Positions 32,419-41,853 of a stretch of 64,000 bases of DNA are shown piece by piece (the first letter of the stretch is position 1; every line of letters starts with the position of its first letter). Below the pieces are notes generated by a model, which did not search any database, was not told the DNA's origin, and saw nothing but the letters and a program-made list of their open reading frames with translations. A program made the position numbers and the translations under genes. Origin of the DNA: Candidatus Polarisedimenticolia bacterium (GTDB lineage Bacteria; Acidobacteriota; Polarisedimenticolia; Gp22-AA2; AA152); assembly GCA_036004685.1 (NCBI GenBank), contig DASYRE010000050.1, positions 62,001 through 126,000 on the forward strand, written 5' to 3'.

Positions 32419-33747
32419 TCAGGGGGGCGGGGCGGCCGGGGCCTGCCCGAGGTGCTCCGCCTTCCAGCGCATCGCCATGAGGATGCGGTTCCGGCCGCTC
32501 GGATGATCGAAGAAGATCCATTCCTCCAGCGGCGAGGGAGAGAGCTTCCGATATTCGCCCAGCTTCAGCGCCACCTCGGCCTCGGCATCGGGGTGCCCGC
32601 TGGCGTTGAGACCGAAGATGTCGGCCTCCGCCTCGGCGGTGCGGACGGCCGTGTTGATCAGCGGCGTGCACAGGAAGAAGAAGATCGAAAAGAGCGCCCC
32701 GAGGAGCGGCAATCCCGCCACGTCGGCGATGCCGCGGATACCCCACGCCCCGCCGCGCTTCCGGACCAGCGCCTCGAAGGTCCACCGGATGAAGGCGAAC
32801 CCGGCGAAGATCAGGATCGCGAACTCCAGGTTCCCCTTGTAGACGTGATTCAGGACGTAATGTCCCATCTCGTGGCCCATCACCGACTCGATCTCCTCCT
32901 TCGTGCAGCGGTTCAGCAGGTTGTCGTTCAGGGAGATCCGCATCGTCCCCCAGAGACCGCTGACGTTCGCGCTCACCCGCTTGCTCTGCCGTGAGGCGTC
33001 GAATTGATAGACGTCGCGCGCCGGAATTCCGTTGGCGCGGGCCATGGAGAGAATCGAGTCCCGCAAGTCGCCGTCCGACAGCGGCGTGTAGGTGTTGAAC
33101 AGGGGCGCGATGTAGACCGGCCCGATCAGCGCCGTCAAGAAGACGAACAGGATCGTCACGACCGCCCCCCCGATCCACCAGCGACGAGGAGCCTTGCGAA
33201 AGACGGCGTAAAGCGCCGTCAGGCCCGCGGCGCCCAGGATCAGCCCCACTCCCAGCGCCGTCACCTGATCCTTCATCCAGGCCGCGAACGTCTGGTTCGA
33301 CAGGCCGTAGCGATGCTCGCGGAAAAAATCGGCGTACAGCGAAAGCGGAAAGGAGAACACGACGCTCAGGACGATGTAGGCGGAGGAATAGAGCAGCGTC
33401 TGGAGCCAACGCGAGCGGGTGAGGGCCTCGGCCCGGTCGCGAATCCTCGCGGAGAGGCGGGTGCGGAGGAAGATCCAGGCGACGGCCAGGCCGGCCAGGA
33501 AGATCCAGAGCTGGAGCCAGTAGCCTCCTTCGAAATAGGCGTCCGATCGGGCGCGGTCGGCGGCCGGGACTTTCGCCAGGTAATCTTCCGTCGCCCGCAG
33601 CGGATCGAAGCGCGCCTCGGCGGCTCGGGCCGGCGCTTCGACGGAGGGGGCGGGAGAAGTCTCGGAGCGAGCGGGGGTGAGCGCCGTCGAGGCGATCCAA
33701 AGCGCCAGGCCGGCGACCAGCACCCGCCGGGAGGTTCCGCGACCCAT
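32419..33747 (-). CDS. M48-family CAAX-type membrane metalloprotease (Ste24-like)
   Basis: 442 aa. Hydrophobic N-terminus, then several membrane spans between about 75 and 215 and two more near 305-365. The zinc site is HEMGH (His292, Glu293, His296), with the third ligand in AEAEADIFGL near 372. The CAAX prenyl protease/Ste24 fold in bacteria is linked to quality control of membrane proteins and is distinct from smaller HtpX. The gene is flanked on the same strand by polB and a sulfite-oxidase-like gene, with no obvious functional link. Confidence 0.92.
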   Translation of the reverse strand: MGRGTSRRVLVAGLALWIASTALTPARSETSPAPSVEAPARAAEARFDPLRATEDYLAKVPAADRARSDAYFEGGYWLQLWIFLAGLAVAWIFLRTRLSARIRDRAEALTRSRWLQTLLYSSAYIVLSVVFSFPLSLYADFFREHRYGLSNQTFAAWMKDQVTALGVGLILGAAGLTALYAVFRKAPRRWWIGGAVVTILFVFLTALIGPVYIAPLFNTYTPLSDGDLRDSILSMARANGIPARDVYQFDASRQSKRVSANVSGLWGTMRISLNDNLLNRCTKEEIESVMGHEMGHYVLNHVYKGNLEFAILIFAGFAFIRWTFEALVRKRGGAWGIRGIADVAGLPLLGALFSIFFFLCTPLINTAVRTAEAEADIFGLNASGHPDAEAEVALKLGEYRKLSPSPLEEWIFFDHPSGRNRILMAMRWKAEHLGQAPAAPPP

Positions 33748-33808
33748 CGTGACCTTCCCCGGCCTCTTCCGCGCTGCGCCGCCGCCGGCGCGCCGCGGCG
33801 AAAAGCCG

Positions 33809-34861
33809 TCAGACCGATCCGGGGCGAACGGTGACGTGGACGCGCTGGACGACGTTGTTTCCGTAGCCCAGGGCGTTCCACACCGGCTCCATCGGCTGGA
33901 CGTTTCCCCGGGCGTCGGTGGCGCGGGTCATCAGAGTGCGCGCCCCGGGAGCTGGGGGTTTCCAGGCGAACCGCCAGGCGGTCCAGGCGGCGTTGGAATC
34001 GTGCCGATCCAGCGTCGCGTCGTTCCAGGTGAGGCCGCCGTCGACGCTGACTTCCACCCGCGCGACGGGAGCGTCTCCGGACCACGCCACTCCGGAGATT
34101 TCCGCCGGCGACGAGGACAGCACGTCGCCTTCGGACGGCGCCGCGATGAGCGATCGGACGCGCATGCGGGAGACCGGCTCGCCGCCGGGCGCGCCCGCCG
34201 CGCTCCGGTAGACGTAGTGCTCGCTCTGGAAATAGCCGCGGAACGGCTGCGTGAGCGCGGTGATCCGCGTCAGCCACTTCACCGAGGCGACGCCGTACCA
34301 GCGGGGCACCACCAGGCGCAACGGAAAGCCATGAAGCGCACGAAGCGGCTCGCCGTTCATCTCCCAGGCGAGCAGGACTTCGTCGCGCCGGCACTCCGCG
34401 AGGGGCAGGCTTCGTTCGAAGGCGATCCGGCTCCCGGGTCCCACTTCTCCCTGGTCCGCGCCCGTGAACCGTAGCTCCACGGCGTCCGCGCGGGGCCCGG
34501 CCCGGTCGAGCAGCGCGCCCAGGGGAGCCCCGGCGAAATCGGCGGTGCTCACCGCTCCGAGCGCCCAGGGCGTGCTGGCGGGGGCGGGGCGCATGAGGGT
34601 CCTGCCGTTTCCGGCGCACTCCAGCGTGACGCGCAGGCGGCGGACCGGGAGCGCCTGGATTTCAGGGAGGGAGAGGCTGAGGCAGGTCTCGACCGCCCCT
34701 TCCATGACGAGGCGCCAATCGCGGGGATCGAGAGACGGCACGTCGAAATGATTCCGGACGTAGAAGGAATCGGTGGCGGTGACGCCGGCGGCGAGCCGGG
34801 GAAGCGGAGTTTCCGCGTTGTAGGGATCGCTCTGGACGGTGATCCGATCGGAGGAGCTCAA
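33809..34861 (-). CDS. Sulfite-oxidase-family molybdoenzyme
   Basis: 350 aa. The molybdopterin domain contains the molybdenum-ligand cysteine Cys82 in LECAGNGR, and pterin-binding segments such as GFPLRLVVPRWYG. The C-terminal third (from about 235) is the Mo-co dimerisation immunoglobulin-like domain (VEVSVDGGLTWNDA). There is no Tat or Sec signal and no haem domain, so this is a bare cytosolic-looking catalytic subunit; its electron acceptor is unknown. The true substrate may be sulfite, a sulfoxide or another oxyanion. Confidence 0.9.
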   Translation of the reverse strand: MSSSDRITVQSDPYNAETPLPRLAAGVTATDSFYVRNHFDVPSLDPRDWRLVMEGAVETCLSLSLPEIQALPVRRLRVTLECAGNGRTLMRPAPASTPWALGAVSTADFAGAPLGALLDRAGPRADAVELRFTGADQGEVGPGSRIAFERSLPLAECRRDEVLLAWEMNGEPLRALHGFPLRLVVPRWYGVASVKWLTRITALTQPFRGYFQSEHYVYRSAAGAPGGEPVSRMRVRSLIAAPSEGDVLSSSPAEISGVAWSGDAPVARVEVSVDGGLTWNDATLDRHDSNAAWTAWRFAWKPPAPGARTLMTRATDARGNVQPMEPVWNALGYGNNVVQRVHVTVRPGSV

Positions 34862-34898
34862 GGGCGGGCCCCGGGAGAGCCTGGACGCGAGGGCTCAA

Positions 34899-35279
34899 TC
34901 AAATCGGCTCCTGGCTGAACGTGACGTCTCCTTCCTGACCCGGGTAGTGGGGATCCAGGCGCGTCTCAGTGTAACCCTGCGCGACCAGCAGCCTGGTTCC
35001 CGGGTGGCTCTGGACGGCCGCCCAGAGGGCGTCCGAAGGATCTTTTCCGGAGCAATCCTTGCAGAGCCAGAGGGTGTGCCAGATCCATCGATAGCGCTGT
35101 ACGAATTTCTTCTTCAAGGGTCCGAAGACCAGGATGCGGTATCGCTGGGGAAGCGGGGGGGACTCTTGCTTCCCCACCGCGAAAGGGAGACGAACGGTCG
35201 CCGGCGGCTTCCCGCACAGCGCGCAGAACTGGGTCGCTCCCGCGTCCCGGGACAGCCTGGATGACGACTCGAGCTTCAT
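34899..35279 (-). CDS. Zinc-ribbon hypothetical protein
   Basis: 126 aa from an ATG preceded by GAGGAGGGCCGGTC; the open frame extends upstream without support. Two CxxC pairs (FCALCGK near residue 20 and LCKDCSG near 74) should form one zinc site across a basic, aromatic central segment (KKKFVQRYRWIWHTLW). No family recognised. It is the gene immediately upstream of the molybdoenzyme, 37 bases from its start, so co-transcription is likely. A role as accessory factor is a guess. Confidence 0.65.
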   Translation of the reverse strand: MKLESSSRLSRDAGATQFCALCGKPPATVRLPFAVGKQESPPLPQRYRILVFGPLKKKFVQRYRWIWHTLWLCKDCSGKDPSDALWAAVQSHPGTRLLVAQGYTETRLDPHYPGQEGDVTFSQEPI

Positions 35280-35455
35280 GACCGGCCCTCCTCGACCTCC
35301 GCGAAGAGATCTGCGCGCCCTCGCCAAGCGAGGCGCCGAAGCGCATCCGGCGCCCACGAGGCGCCAGTGAGTCGGGTCGGATGGGTAGACCCCTATCAGT
35401 GGGGTGAGTTTATCGCAGCGCGCCGCAGAAACTCAAGCCGCCGGCGCGGCGGGGG

Positions 35456-38400
35456 TCAGACTCTAGGCAGGTTCTCTTGGCGCAGAAGATGATCCAGCCA
35501 GAGATTGGAGAGCTTCTCGGCGACCGTATTCATCTTCAGCCGCGCGGCCAGGTTCCCGAAATCGACCTCGTCCAGCGGCTGGTCCTGGTTGTAGCAGGAG
35601 AACACCGGCTTGGTCTCCTCGCCGGTGATCGGATCGACGTGCTTCTGAAGGCACTGGGCGCAGATCTCCTTCAGCATGCACTGCATCGTGGAGTTGATGG
35701 AGCCGATGGCGACGTGATCCTTCCGCAAGTAGGGGGCGAGCACCGTCCGGCGCGCCTCCTTGACGGCCGCCATCATCCGATCCGAGCCGATGGCGATGAT
35801 GCGCGAGACCTCCCCCAGAGGCACCCGGCACTCTCCCAGGTTTCCCGCGCCGTACTCCTTCATGGCCTGGACGATATTGCCCCGGAAGTGCCGGTCCTGG
35901 GCGCGCCGGGGCTCGACGGGGGCGCCGCCGTCGGTGCTCCAGATGACCTGGTCGGTCGCGGCTTCGATCTCCTCCCGCTTGAAGAGATCCTCTCCTCGCT
36001 TGTATCCGGCGAAGTAGATCACGTGGCAGCGGTTGCTCCGGAGGGCGCGGGCGATCGAGAACAGGACGGCGTTGCCGAGGCCGCCGCCCGCCAGGAGGAC
36101 CGATTCCCCGGAGGGGATCTCGGTGGGAGCTCCGGTCGGACCCATGACGACGACGGGATCGCCGGGGCGAAGCGCCGCGCAGAGGCGCGAGGAGGTCCCC
36201 ATCTCCAGGATGATCAGGCTCAGAAGGCCGGCCGCGGGATCGTTCCAGGCCCCGGTCAGGGCGATCCCTTCCATGGTCAGCCGGGTGCCGTCGATCAAGG
36301 GCGCCCGGCTCTCGAAGCTCTGCAGCCGGTAGAACTGGCCGGGATGGAATTGTCGCGCCGCCAGAGGCGCCTTGACGATCACTTCCACGATGGTCGGCGT
36401 GAGACGCGCGACCTGATGCACCGTGGCCAGAAGCTCGCCGTCGAGCCTGTCCGCGAATCGCCGGAACGATTCCTCGCGCCACGGCTGGGCGGCGGGATCG
36501 AGCCGCGCCAGCTCCTCCCGAAAAAGGGCCGCCACGTGCGGAAAGCCGTCCCGGGCCGAGGCCATCGCCTTGACCACGCTGCCGGCGTAGAGAGGGTGGT
36601 TGTCTCCATAGTAGGTGACGAAGCGGCCGTCGCGGTGCGGCGAGGCGAAAAAGCCGACCCCCTCCCCGCTCTCGACGCGCTGGAGGGTGAAGCCGCCGTC
36701 CGGCGCCGGGACGGCGCGGTAGGCCTGGAAGAACTTCCCCTGCGGATCCTTCTGGAAGGCGCCGGGATGCTCCTTTTCGTAGGTGATGTTCGGGGTCGTT
36801 CCGGCGGCCACCAGAAGGCTCCGGCAAGGGAGGATCTCTTCGCGGCCCGTGGGCGCATACCTGCCTCCCCGCTTTCCGAGGACGAGGAACTGCACGGCCC
36901 GGACGGCCCCGTGCTCGTCGGGAATCGCCGTCATCGGGTCGAGGCCCTCGGCGAATACGATTCCCTCCTCCAGGCATTTGATGACCTCTTCGTGATTCAG
37001 GCGATAAGCGGGGGAGTCGGTCATCGATTTCCGGTAGGCGAGGGTCACGCCGCCCCACCGGCGCACCAGCTCGCGCAGCTTCGGAGGCTCCCCGGCGGCT
37101 GCGGCGCGGCGGCGCTCGGAGCGCACTTCCCGGCCGTGCTCGAGAAATTCGCGGAGAATGCCGGTTTCCTCGGGATCCAGCCGGCACCAGACCGTCTGCT
37201 CCCCCTGCTCGGCCGCCAGCGCCTCGAAGCGCTCCAGAGCCTTCTCGACTTGCAGCGGATAGTAGGCGGCGACCTCGGTGGCCGTGTCGATGGCGGTGAG
37301 GCCGCCGCCGATGACGACGGCCGGAAGCCTGATCTGGAGGTTGGCCAGCGAGTCGCGCTTGAAAGCGCCGGTGAGCTGGAGCGCCATCAGGAAGTCGGAG
37401 GCCTTGCGAATGCCGCGAATCAGGTTGTTCTTCATGTCGATGATGGTGGGACGCCCGGCGCCCGCGGCGATGGCGACGTGATCGAATCCCCGGTCCCACG
37501 CGTCCTCGAGCGTCAGCGTGCCTCCGAAACGGACGCCGCCGTAAGCCCGGAACTTGGACCGGCGCAGGAGAGCGAGATGGACGAGTGTCAGGAAATTCTT
37601 GTCCCAGCGGACCGTGATCCCGTACTCGGAGACGCCGCCGAAGCCGGCCAGAATCCGCTCGTCCAGATCGGAGGCGATCTCCGAGAAGCGCCGCACGGGA
37701 CGCGGGACGCCGCCGTGCGCGCCGGTCCATTCCGCCGGCAGAGGCTCGATCTTCAAGCCGTCGATCGCCACGACGCCGAAGCCTTCGTTGAGGAGATGCT
37801 GGGAGAGGGTGTAGCCCGCGGGACCGAGGCCGACGACCAGGACGTTCTTGCCGTTGTAGGGAAGCGCGAAAGGCCGGCGGGCGTTCAGAGGGTTCCACCG
37901 GGTGAGCAGACCATAGATCTCGACTCCCCAGGAGAGATCGAGAACTTCGGTGAGGACCCGCGTCTCGATCTGGGGAATGTTGACCGGATCCTGAGTCTGA
38001 TAGATGCATCCTTTCATGCAGTCGTTGCAGATCCGATGGCCCGTTCCGGGACACATGGGATTGTCGATCATCACCAGGGCGAGGGCGGCGAGAGGGTCCC
38101 CTTCACGGCGCAGAAAGTGCATCTCCGAGATCTTCTCGTCCAGCGGACATCCCTTGATCGTGACCCCGAGAGGGTTGATCTTGAACCGCCCGTCCTTCTG
38201 GATTCCCTTCGAGCAGGAGTCCTTGTCCCGCTCGTGGCAGTAAACGCAATAGTGAACCTCCCCGAGAACGTCCCGCAGGCTCATCCGGGGATCGGTCAGC
38301 TTGAATCCGTCGCGATCGCGAAGGTGGCCGGGCGGCGCTTCGACGAAGGGTTCTCCGGGGCCGGGACGGGCCGGGATGGTCTGCACGAGGCGGTCGAAAT

Positions 38401-39178
38401 CGAGCGGTTTCGGGAAGCGGAAGGAGACCCAGGCGGACACCTCCTCCCGCAGCGCGGGATCCAGCAGGCGCAGGCCGCACCATTCCTCCAAGACGCGCAA
38501 CAGCGACTGCACCAGCGTGAGGTCTCCGCCGTGTTCCGGGGGTGGGGCGGCCCGCAACATGGCGGTGAGGCCCTGGGGAAGCGGAGAGAAGGCCGCGAGC
38601 CGGCTCTTGAAGCTGTTGACCTTGGCGACGACGTCGGGCCGCAGCGACCCCCCGCCGGCGAGCAGGGGCGCCTCGAGGTCCATCAGCTCGCACGCGAGGA
38701 GGGCCATGGCCAGCTCGGGGTCCGCGGCGCCGCGCAGCATCGCTTCGACCACCGCGTCGACGTCGGACCGATGGAAGGAGGCGAGATGCTGCGGCTGGAT
38801 CTTGCGTTGGACACGGCGGCGAATGAAATCGACTTTGAAGCGAAAAACCGGATCCTCCCGGCGCGTGAGGGCTTGGATCCGGCTCGCCTCCTCCTCGATT
38901 CCGAACAGGCGCGCCAAGAACCGGCTCAGATGCGGGCCCATCCGGATCAGCAGGTCCGAAACGTGCCGGGCGGGAGCGGCGTCGGGTGATTGCTCGTAGG
39001 CGCGCCAGGCGGAAAGCAGCTCGGCGTCACGGCCGCCGACTTCGAGGAAGAAGATCTCCGCCAGCTCGCGCAGCCGGGCCGGATCGTAAAGGTCGGCGTA
39101 TTGGAAGCCGGGGATTCCGAGATGCAGGCCCGAGCCGGCCGCCAGGGCGGGGCCCGAACGGCGAGGTTCGGTGTTCAT
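35456..39178 (-). CDS. Large GltD/PyrK-like flavoprotein, single-chain Nfn-type oxidoreductase
   Basis: 1240 aa. Residues 1-300 are a helical region I do not recognise. About 305-400 carry eight cysteines (311, 314, 322, 344, 376, 384, 387, 391) placed like the two [4Fe-4S] clusters of GltD/NfnB. An FAD/NAD(P)-binding region follows (VVGLGPAGY at 449-457, then VVIGGGLTAID). About 945-1190 is a ferredoxin-reductase/PyrK-like module ending in a [2Fe-2S]-type set Cys1167, Cys1173, Cys1176, Cys1195. Separate NfnA and NfnB subunits perform electron bifurcation between NADH, NADPH and ferredoxin; here equivalents are fused in the order B-A. Start with CAGGGATGCC. Confidence 0.82.
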   Translation of the reverse strand: MNTEPRRSGPALAAGSGLHLGIPGFQYADLYDPARLRELAEIFFLEVGGRDAELLSAWRAYEQSPDAAPARHVSDLLIRMGPHLSRFLARLFGIEEEASRIQALTRREDPVFRFKVDFIRRRVQRKIQPQHLASFHRSDVDAVVEAMLRGAADPELAMALLACELMDLEAPLLAGGGSLRPDVVAKVNSFKSRLAAFSPLPQGLTAMLRAAPPPEHGGDLTLVQSLLRVLEEWCGLRLLDPALREEVSAWVSFRFPKPLDFDRLVQTIPARPGPGEPFVEAPPGHLRDRDGFKLTDPRMSLRDVLGEVHYCVYCHERDKDSCSKGIQKDGRFKINPLGVTIKGCPLDEKISEMHFLRREGDPLAALALVMIDNPMCPGTGHRICNDCMKGCIYQTQDPVNIPQIETRVLTEVLDLSWGVEIYGLLTRWNPLNARRPFALPYNGKNVLVVGLGPAGYTLSQHLLNEGFGVVAIDGLKIEPLPAEWTGAHGGVPRPVRRFSEIASDLDERILAGFGGVSEYGITVRWDKNFLTLVHLALLRRSKFRAYGGVRFGGTLTLEDAWDRGFDHVAIAAGAGRPTIIDMKNNLIRGIRKASDFLMALQLTGAFKRDSLANLQIRLPAVVIGGGLTAIDTATEVAAYYPLQVEKALERFEALAAEQGEQTVWCRLDPEETGILREFLEHGREVRSERRRAAAAGEPPKLRELVRRWGGVTLAYRKSMTDSPAYRLNHEEVIKCLEEGIVFAEGLDPMTAIPDEHGAVRAVQFLVLGKRGGRYAPTGREEILPCRSLLVAAGTTPNITYEKEHPGAFQKDPQGKFFQAYRAVPAPDGGFTLQRVESGEGVGFFASPHRDGRFVTYYGDNHPLYAGSVVKAMASARDGFPHVAALFREELARLDPAAQPWREESFRRFADRLDGELLATVHQVARLTPTIVEVIVKAPLAARQFHPGQFYRLQSFESRAPLIDGTRLTMEGIALTGAWNDPAAGLLSLIILEMGTSSRLCAALRPGDPVVVMGPTGAPTEIPSGESVLLAGGGLGNAVLFSIARALRSNRCHVIYFAGYKRGEDLFKREEIEAATDQVIWSTDGGAPVEPRRAQDRHFRGNIVQAMKEYGAGNLGECRVPLGEVSRIIAIGSDRMMAAVKEARRTVLAPYLRKDHVAIGSINSTMQCMLKEICAQCLQKHVDPITGEETKPVFSCYNQDQPLDEVDFGNLAARLKMNTVAEKLSNLWLDHLLRQENLPRV

Positions 39179-39331
39179 GGCATCCCTGAGATCGGGTTGT
39201 CGTGATGCGGGCGGCCGAAGAAGCGGCCGCGGAGAGCTAGTTTTTCACTCTTCGGGCTTTCCGTCAAGAAAGGCTCCCGGATCGAACTCGGCGTTGCGGC
39301 GCGCGGGCCTCCCCGTTTCCGTGGAGAAAAT

Positions 39332-40663
39332 CTAGGGCGCCGGGCGAGGCGATTCAAGCGAGGGAGAGGCGGAAAAGACAATCTTGCCGTCGAGCATGAC
39401 CCATGCCACGTTGTGCTCGAGGACGGAGATGTCCGACAGGGGATCGCCGCGGACCGCGATCAAGTCGGCATGGGAGCCGGGCGACACGCTCCCCAGGCTG
39501 CCCTCCTCTCCCAGCATCTCCGCCGCGACAATCGTCGCGGACCGGATGGCCTGCCAGGGCGTCATCCCGAGATCCACCATCCGCCGGAACTCCTCGGCCT
39601 GGTTCACCTTGTCCCAGTCGAATCCTCCCGCGTCGGTTCCGAACGCGATGGGCACCCCCGCCGCCAGGGCTTTGCGAAAATATCTCTTGCCCGCTTCGAG
39701 CAGGTCCGCCCAGACGCGATTGGTCTTCGAGCGGCCCGGAGCGACGAACGCGGTGACGCTCAGCGTGGGGCAAAGATAGACGTGACGCCGCACCATCGTC
39801 CTGATCGAGGCGTCGTCCAGGACGTCTCCGTGCTCGATGGAATCGACGCCCGCTCCCAACGCCACCTGATGCCCCGAGGGGGTCATCGAATGGGCCGCGA
39901 CCTTTTTTCCGAGCCGGTGCGACTCGTCGACGATGGCCTTCATCTCTTCGGGGGTGAAGTTGGGGATGCTCTTCCAGACGCCGTCAGCCTGACGGCGATA
40001 GCCCCGGTCGGCGTACACCTTGATCCAATCGGCGCCATGCTCCGCTTGGTCCCGGACCGCTTTCCTGCAGCCCCCGGCGCCGTCGCAAGTCTCCACGCCA
40101 ATCGGAACCTTGAGCTCCCATGCGTAGCCATGAAGAGGATAGGCGCCCGTGGGCGCCAGAGCCCTGGTGGCTACCAAGAGGTGCGGCCCTGGCAAGACCT
40201 CCGTGGAAAACGCGCGCTTCAGATCGACGTCCGCATACCCGGCCCCCTCGTTGCCGATGTCGCGCAGAGTCGTGAACCCATGGCTCAAGGCGATGCCTGC
40301 CGCTTTGACGGCCCGCAAGGCTCGAAAGGGGATCGATTCCTTCAGCAGCTGCGCATCATAATCCTCCGCGGTGACGTCTCCCTGGAGGAGCAGATGGGTG
40401 TGGGCATCGATCAACCCGGGAAGGACGGTCATCCCATCCAACCGGATCACCCGGGCTCCCGCCGGGACCTGATCGCCCGTCACGATGGAATGGACTTTTC
40501 CTTGTTGGACGAGCACCACCGCGTTTTCGATCACGCGCTGGCGCGCGGGGTCGAGGAGCCTCCCGCAACGGACGGCAAGCGTCTCTTCTGCCCGCGCGAA
40601 AGGGAAGCTCAGGGCCGCCAGGATCAGGGGGATCAGACTCTTCGAGCGATGCCTTTGTGACAT
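39332..40663 (-). CDS. Secreted amidohydrolase (imidazolonepropionase/prolidase-like)
   Basis: 443 aa from an ATG preceded by CTGGAGGAGAT. Signal peptide (SLIPLILAALSFPFARAEE). Metal site HTH in GLIDAHTHLLL, carbamylated-lysine-type region DWIKVYAD, His of KVAAHSMTP and IEHGDVL, and Asp of FGTDAGGF: the complete amidohydrolase set. This subgroup of exported enzymes often cleaves Xaa-Pro dipeptides or cyclic amides. An upstream in-frame ATG at 40732 lacks a ribosome site. Confidence 0.92.
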   Translation of the reverse strand: MSQRHRSKSLIPLILAALSFPFARAEETLAVRCGRLLDPARQRVIENAVVLVQQGKVHSIVTGDQVPAGARVIRLDGMTVLPGLIDAHTHLLLQGDVTAEDYDAQLLKESIPFRALRAVKAAGIALSHGFTTLRDIGNEGAGYADVDLKRAFSTEVLPGPHLLVATRALAPTGAYPLHGYAWELKVPIGVETCDGAGGCRKAVRDQAEHGADWIKVYADRGYRRQADGVWKSIPNFTPEEMKAIVDESHRLGKKVAAHSMTPSGHQVALGAGVDSIEHGDVLDDASIRTMVRRHVYLCPTLSVTAFVAPGRSKTNRVWADLLEAGKRYFRKALAAGVPIAFGTDAGGFDWDKVNQAEEFRRMVDLGMTPWQAIRSATIVAAEMLGEEGSLGSVSPGSHADLIAVRGDPLSDISVLEHNVAWVMLDGKIVFSASPSLESPRPAP

Positions 40664-40978
40664 ATCTCCTCCAGTAATGCCTTTGAGCCGGTTGCGAGCA
40701 CGCAGGAAGTGCGGACTCTTGAGAGGGTTCAAAGATCTCTGATACCCGATCGGCCAGCCGAATTCGCCGTGTCATCCATAGCGATGTCATGAGGATTCAA
40801 AGAGTTCCCCGTATTTCTGCCTGAGAATGTCATAAAAGCAAAAAATTCTTCTGGGCGGATACTTGACAAAATTGGCTCGCTAATATTGTATATTCACTTC
40901 GTTCTTGTCCCGGCAATGCGTAGCTTGGACAGGTATACGTGGGCAGTCCAATGTAAGGCCTTTCGCGCAGGAGCTCTT
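40664..40978. promoter_or_regulatory. Divergent regulatory region and leader of the RRM gene
   Basis: An AT-rich island in a GC-rich genome. On the plus strand TTGACA (40863-40868) is followed by AT-rich candidates TGTATA (18-base spacer) or TATATT (20-base spacer, 40889-40894). The leader is then about 80 bases and contains a 6-bp hairpin TTGGAC/GTCCAA (40925-40930 and 40946-40951). Long leaders are usual for cold-induced RNA-binding proteins. No gene is seen here. Confidence 0.55.
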
Positions 40979-41287
40979 GTGAGGATCTACGTCGGAAACC
41001 TCTCGTACCAGGTCACGGATGAGGAACTCAGGCAGGCGTTCGAGTCTCACGGTGAAGTCTCGTCCGCCAACGTGATCATGGACAAGTTCAGCGGTCAATC
41101 GAAGGGATTCGGCTTCGTCGAAATGCCGTCGAAGACCGAAGCGGAATCCGCGATCAACTCGCTGAACGGCAAAGAACTAAAGGGTCGCGCCTTGAATGTC
41201 AATGAGGCCCGCCCCCGGCCGGGACCGGGTGGCGAGGGTGGAGGCGGCCGGGGCGGAAACCGCGGTGGAGGCGGCCGGCCCTGGTAG
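40979..41287 (+). CDS. RRM-domain RNA-binding protein (cold-shock type)
   Basis: 102 aa from GTG 40979, with AGGAG six bases before it. One RNA recognition motif: RNP2 IYVGNLSYQV and RNP1 KGFGFVEM. A glycine/arginine-rich tail (GGGGRGGNRGGGG) follows. Bacterial Rbp proteins of this type are often cold-induced RNA chaperones in cyanobacteria and others. The gene is monocistronic, bounded by its own promoter and a strong terminator. Confidence 0.93.
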   Translation: MRIYVGNLSYQVTDEELRQAFESHGEVSSANVIMDKFSGQSKGFGFVEMPSKTEAESAINSLNGKELKGRALNVNEARPRPGPGGEGGGGRGGNRGGGGRPW

Positions 41288-41323
41288 CCGAATCCGGTCC
41301 ATTGACCCTGACATAGCATCTCG

Positions 41324-41356
41324 AAAAGGCCGGGGGGCCCAGGCCCCCCGGCTTTC
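41324..41356 (+). terminator. Rho-independent terminator of the RRM gene
   Basis: Stem GCCGGGGGG (41329-41337) and CCCCCCGGC (41344-41352) with a 6-base loop, flanked by AAAA before and TTT after. Confidence 0.78.
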
Positions 41357-41457
41357 CCGCCTGAAACTTCTTGATCTTGCTCCCCGTTCAACGTATATGG
41401 CTGGCATCAAAGCGCTGCCCACTCTACCGGCTCAGCGAAACGCCCCGGGAGTATGCC

Positions 41458-41775
41458 ATGGTCCGAAAGCCTGTCTCGCTGTTTCTCGCGCTTCTTCTCG
41501 CCGTTCTCGTCGCGACCCATGCTCCCGCCCGGGTCGGGGACGCGGAGGGCGATCATCGCCACGGCCCGCCGCCCAACGCATCGGCGAGGGTCTATTCCAA
41601 CATGGGGGCCTGCGTCAAGTTCATCTCGATCTACGTCCCCTCCCACGACGGCCAGTACGTGGTCGGGGTCAGCCTGGCGTATCGGGACGTGAACGGAGAC
41701 GGTCATTACACTCCGGGGGTCGACCGGATGCAGGCATGCATCAACTGCGCCGACGCTTGCGGTTACGGGCCCTGA
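41458..41775 (+). CDS. Small secreted protein with Ca-binding-like loop
   Basis: 105 aa from ATG 41458 (CGGGAG upstream). Signal peptide (SLFLALLLAVLVATHAPA). The mature part contains a loop DVNGDGHYTPGVD, matching a dockerin/EF-hand calcium site, and cysteine pairs in CINCADACG. No family recognised. Exported, probably calcium-bound and disulphide-stabilised. A weaker upstream frame start has no signal peptide and is rejected. Confidence 0.7.
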   Translation: MVRKPVSLFLALLLAVLVATHAPARVGDAEGDHRHGPPPNASARVYSNMGACVKFISIYVPSHDGQYVVGVSLAYRDVNGDGHYTPGVDRMQACINCADACGYGP

Positions 41776-41853
41776 GCGGGTCCCATCCCTCCCGGCAACC
41801 CCGATTGACCATTCCTCAAATCCCGGTTACGCTCATCCCGGGTCCCGGTGGTG

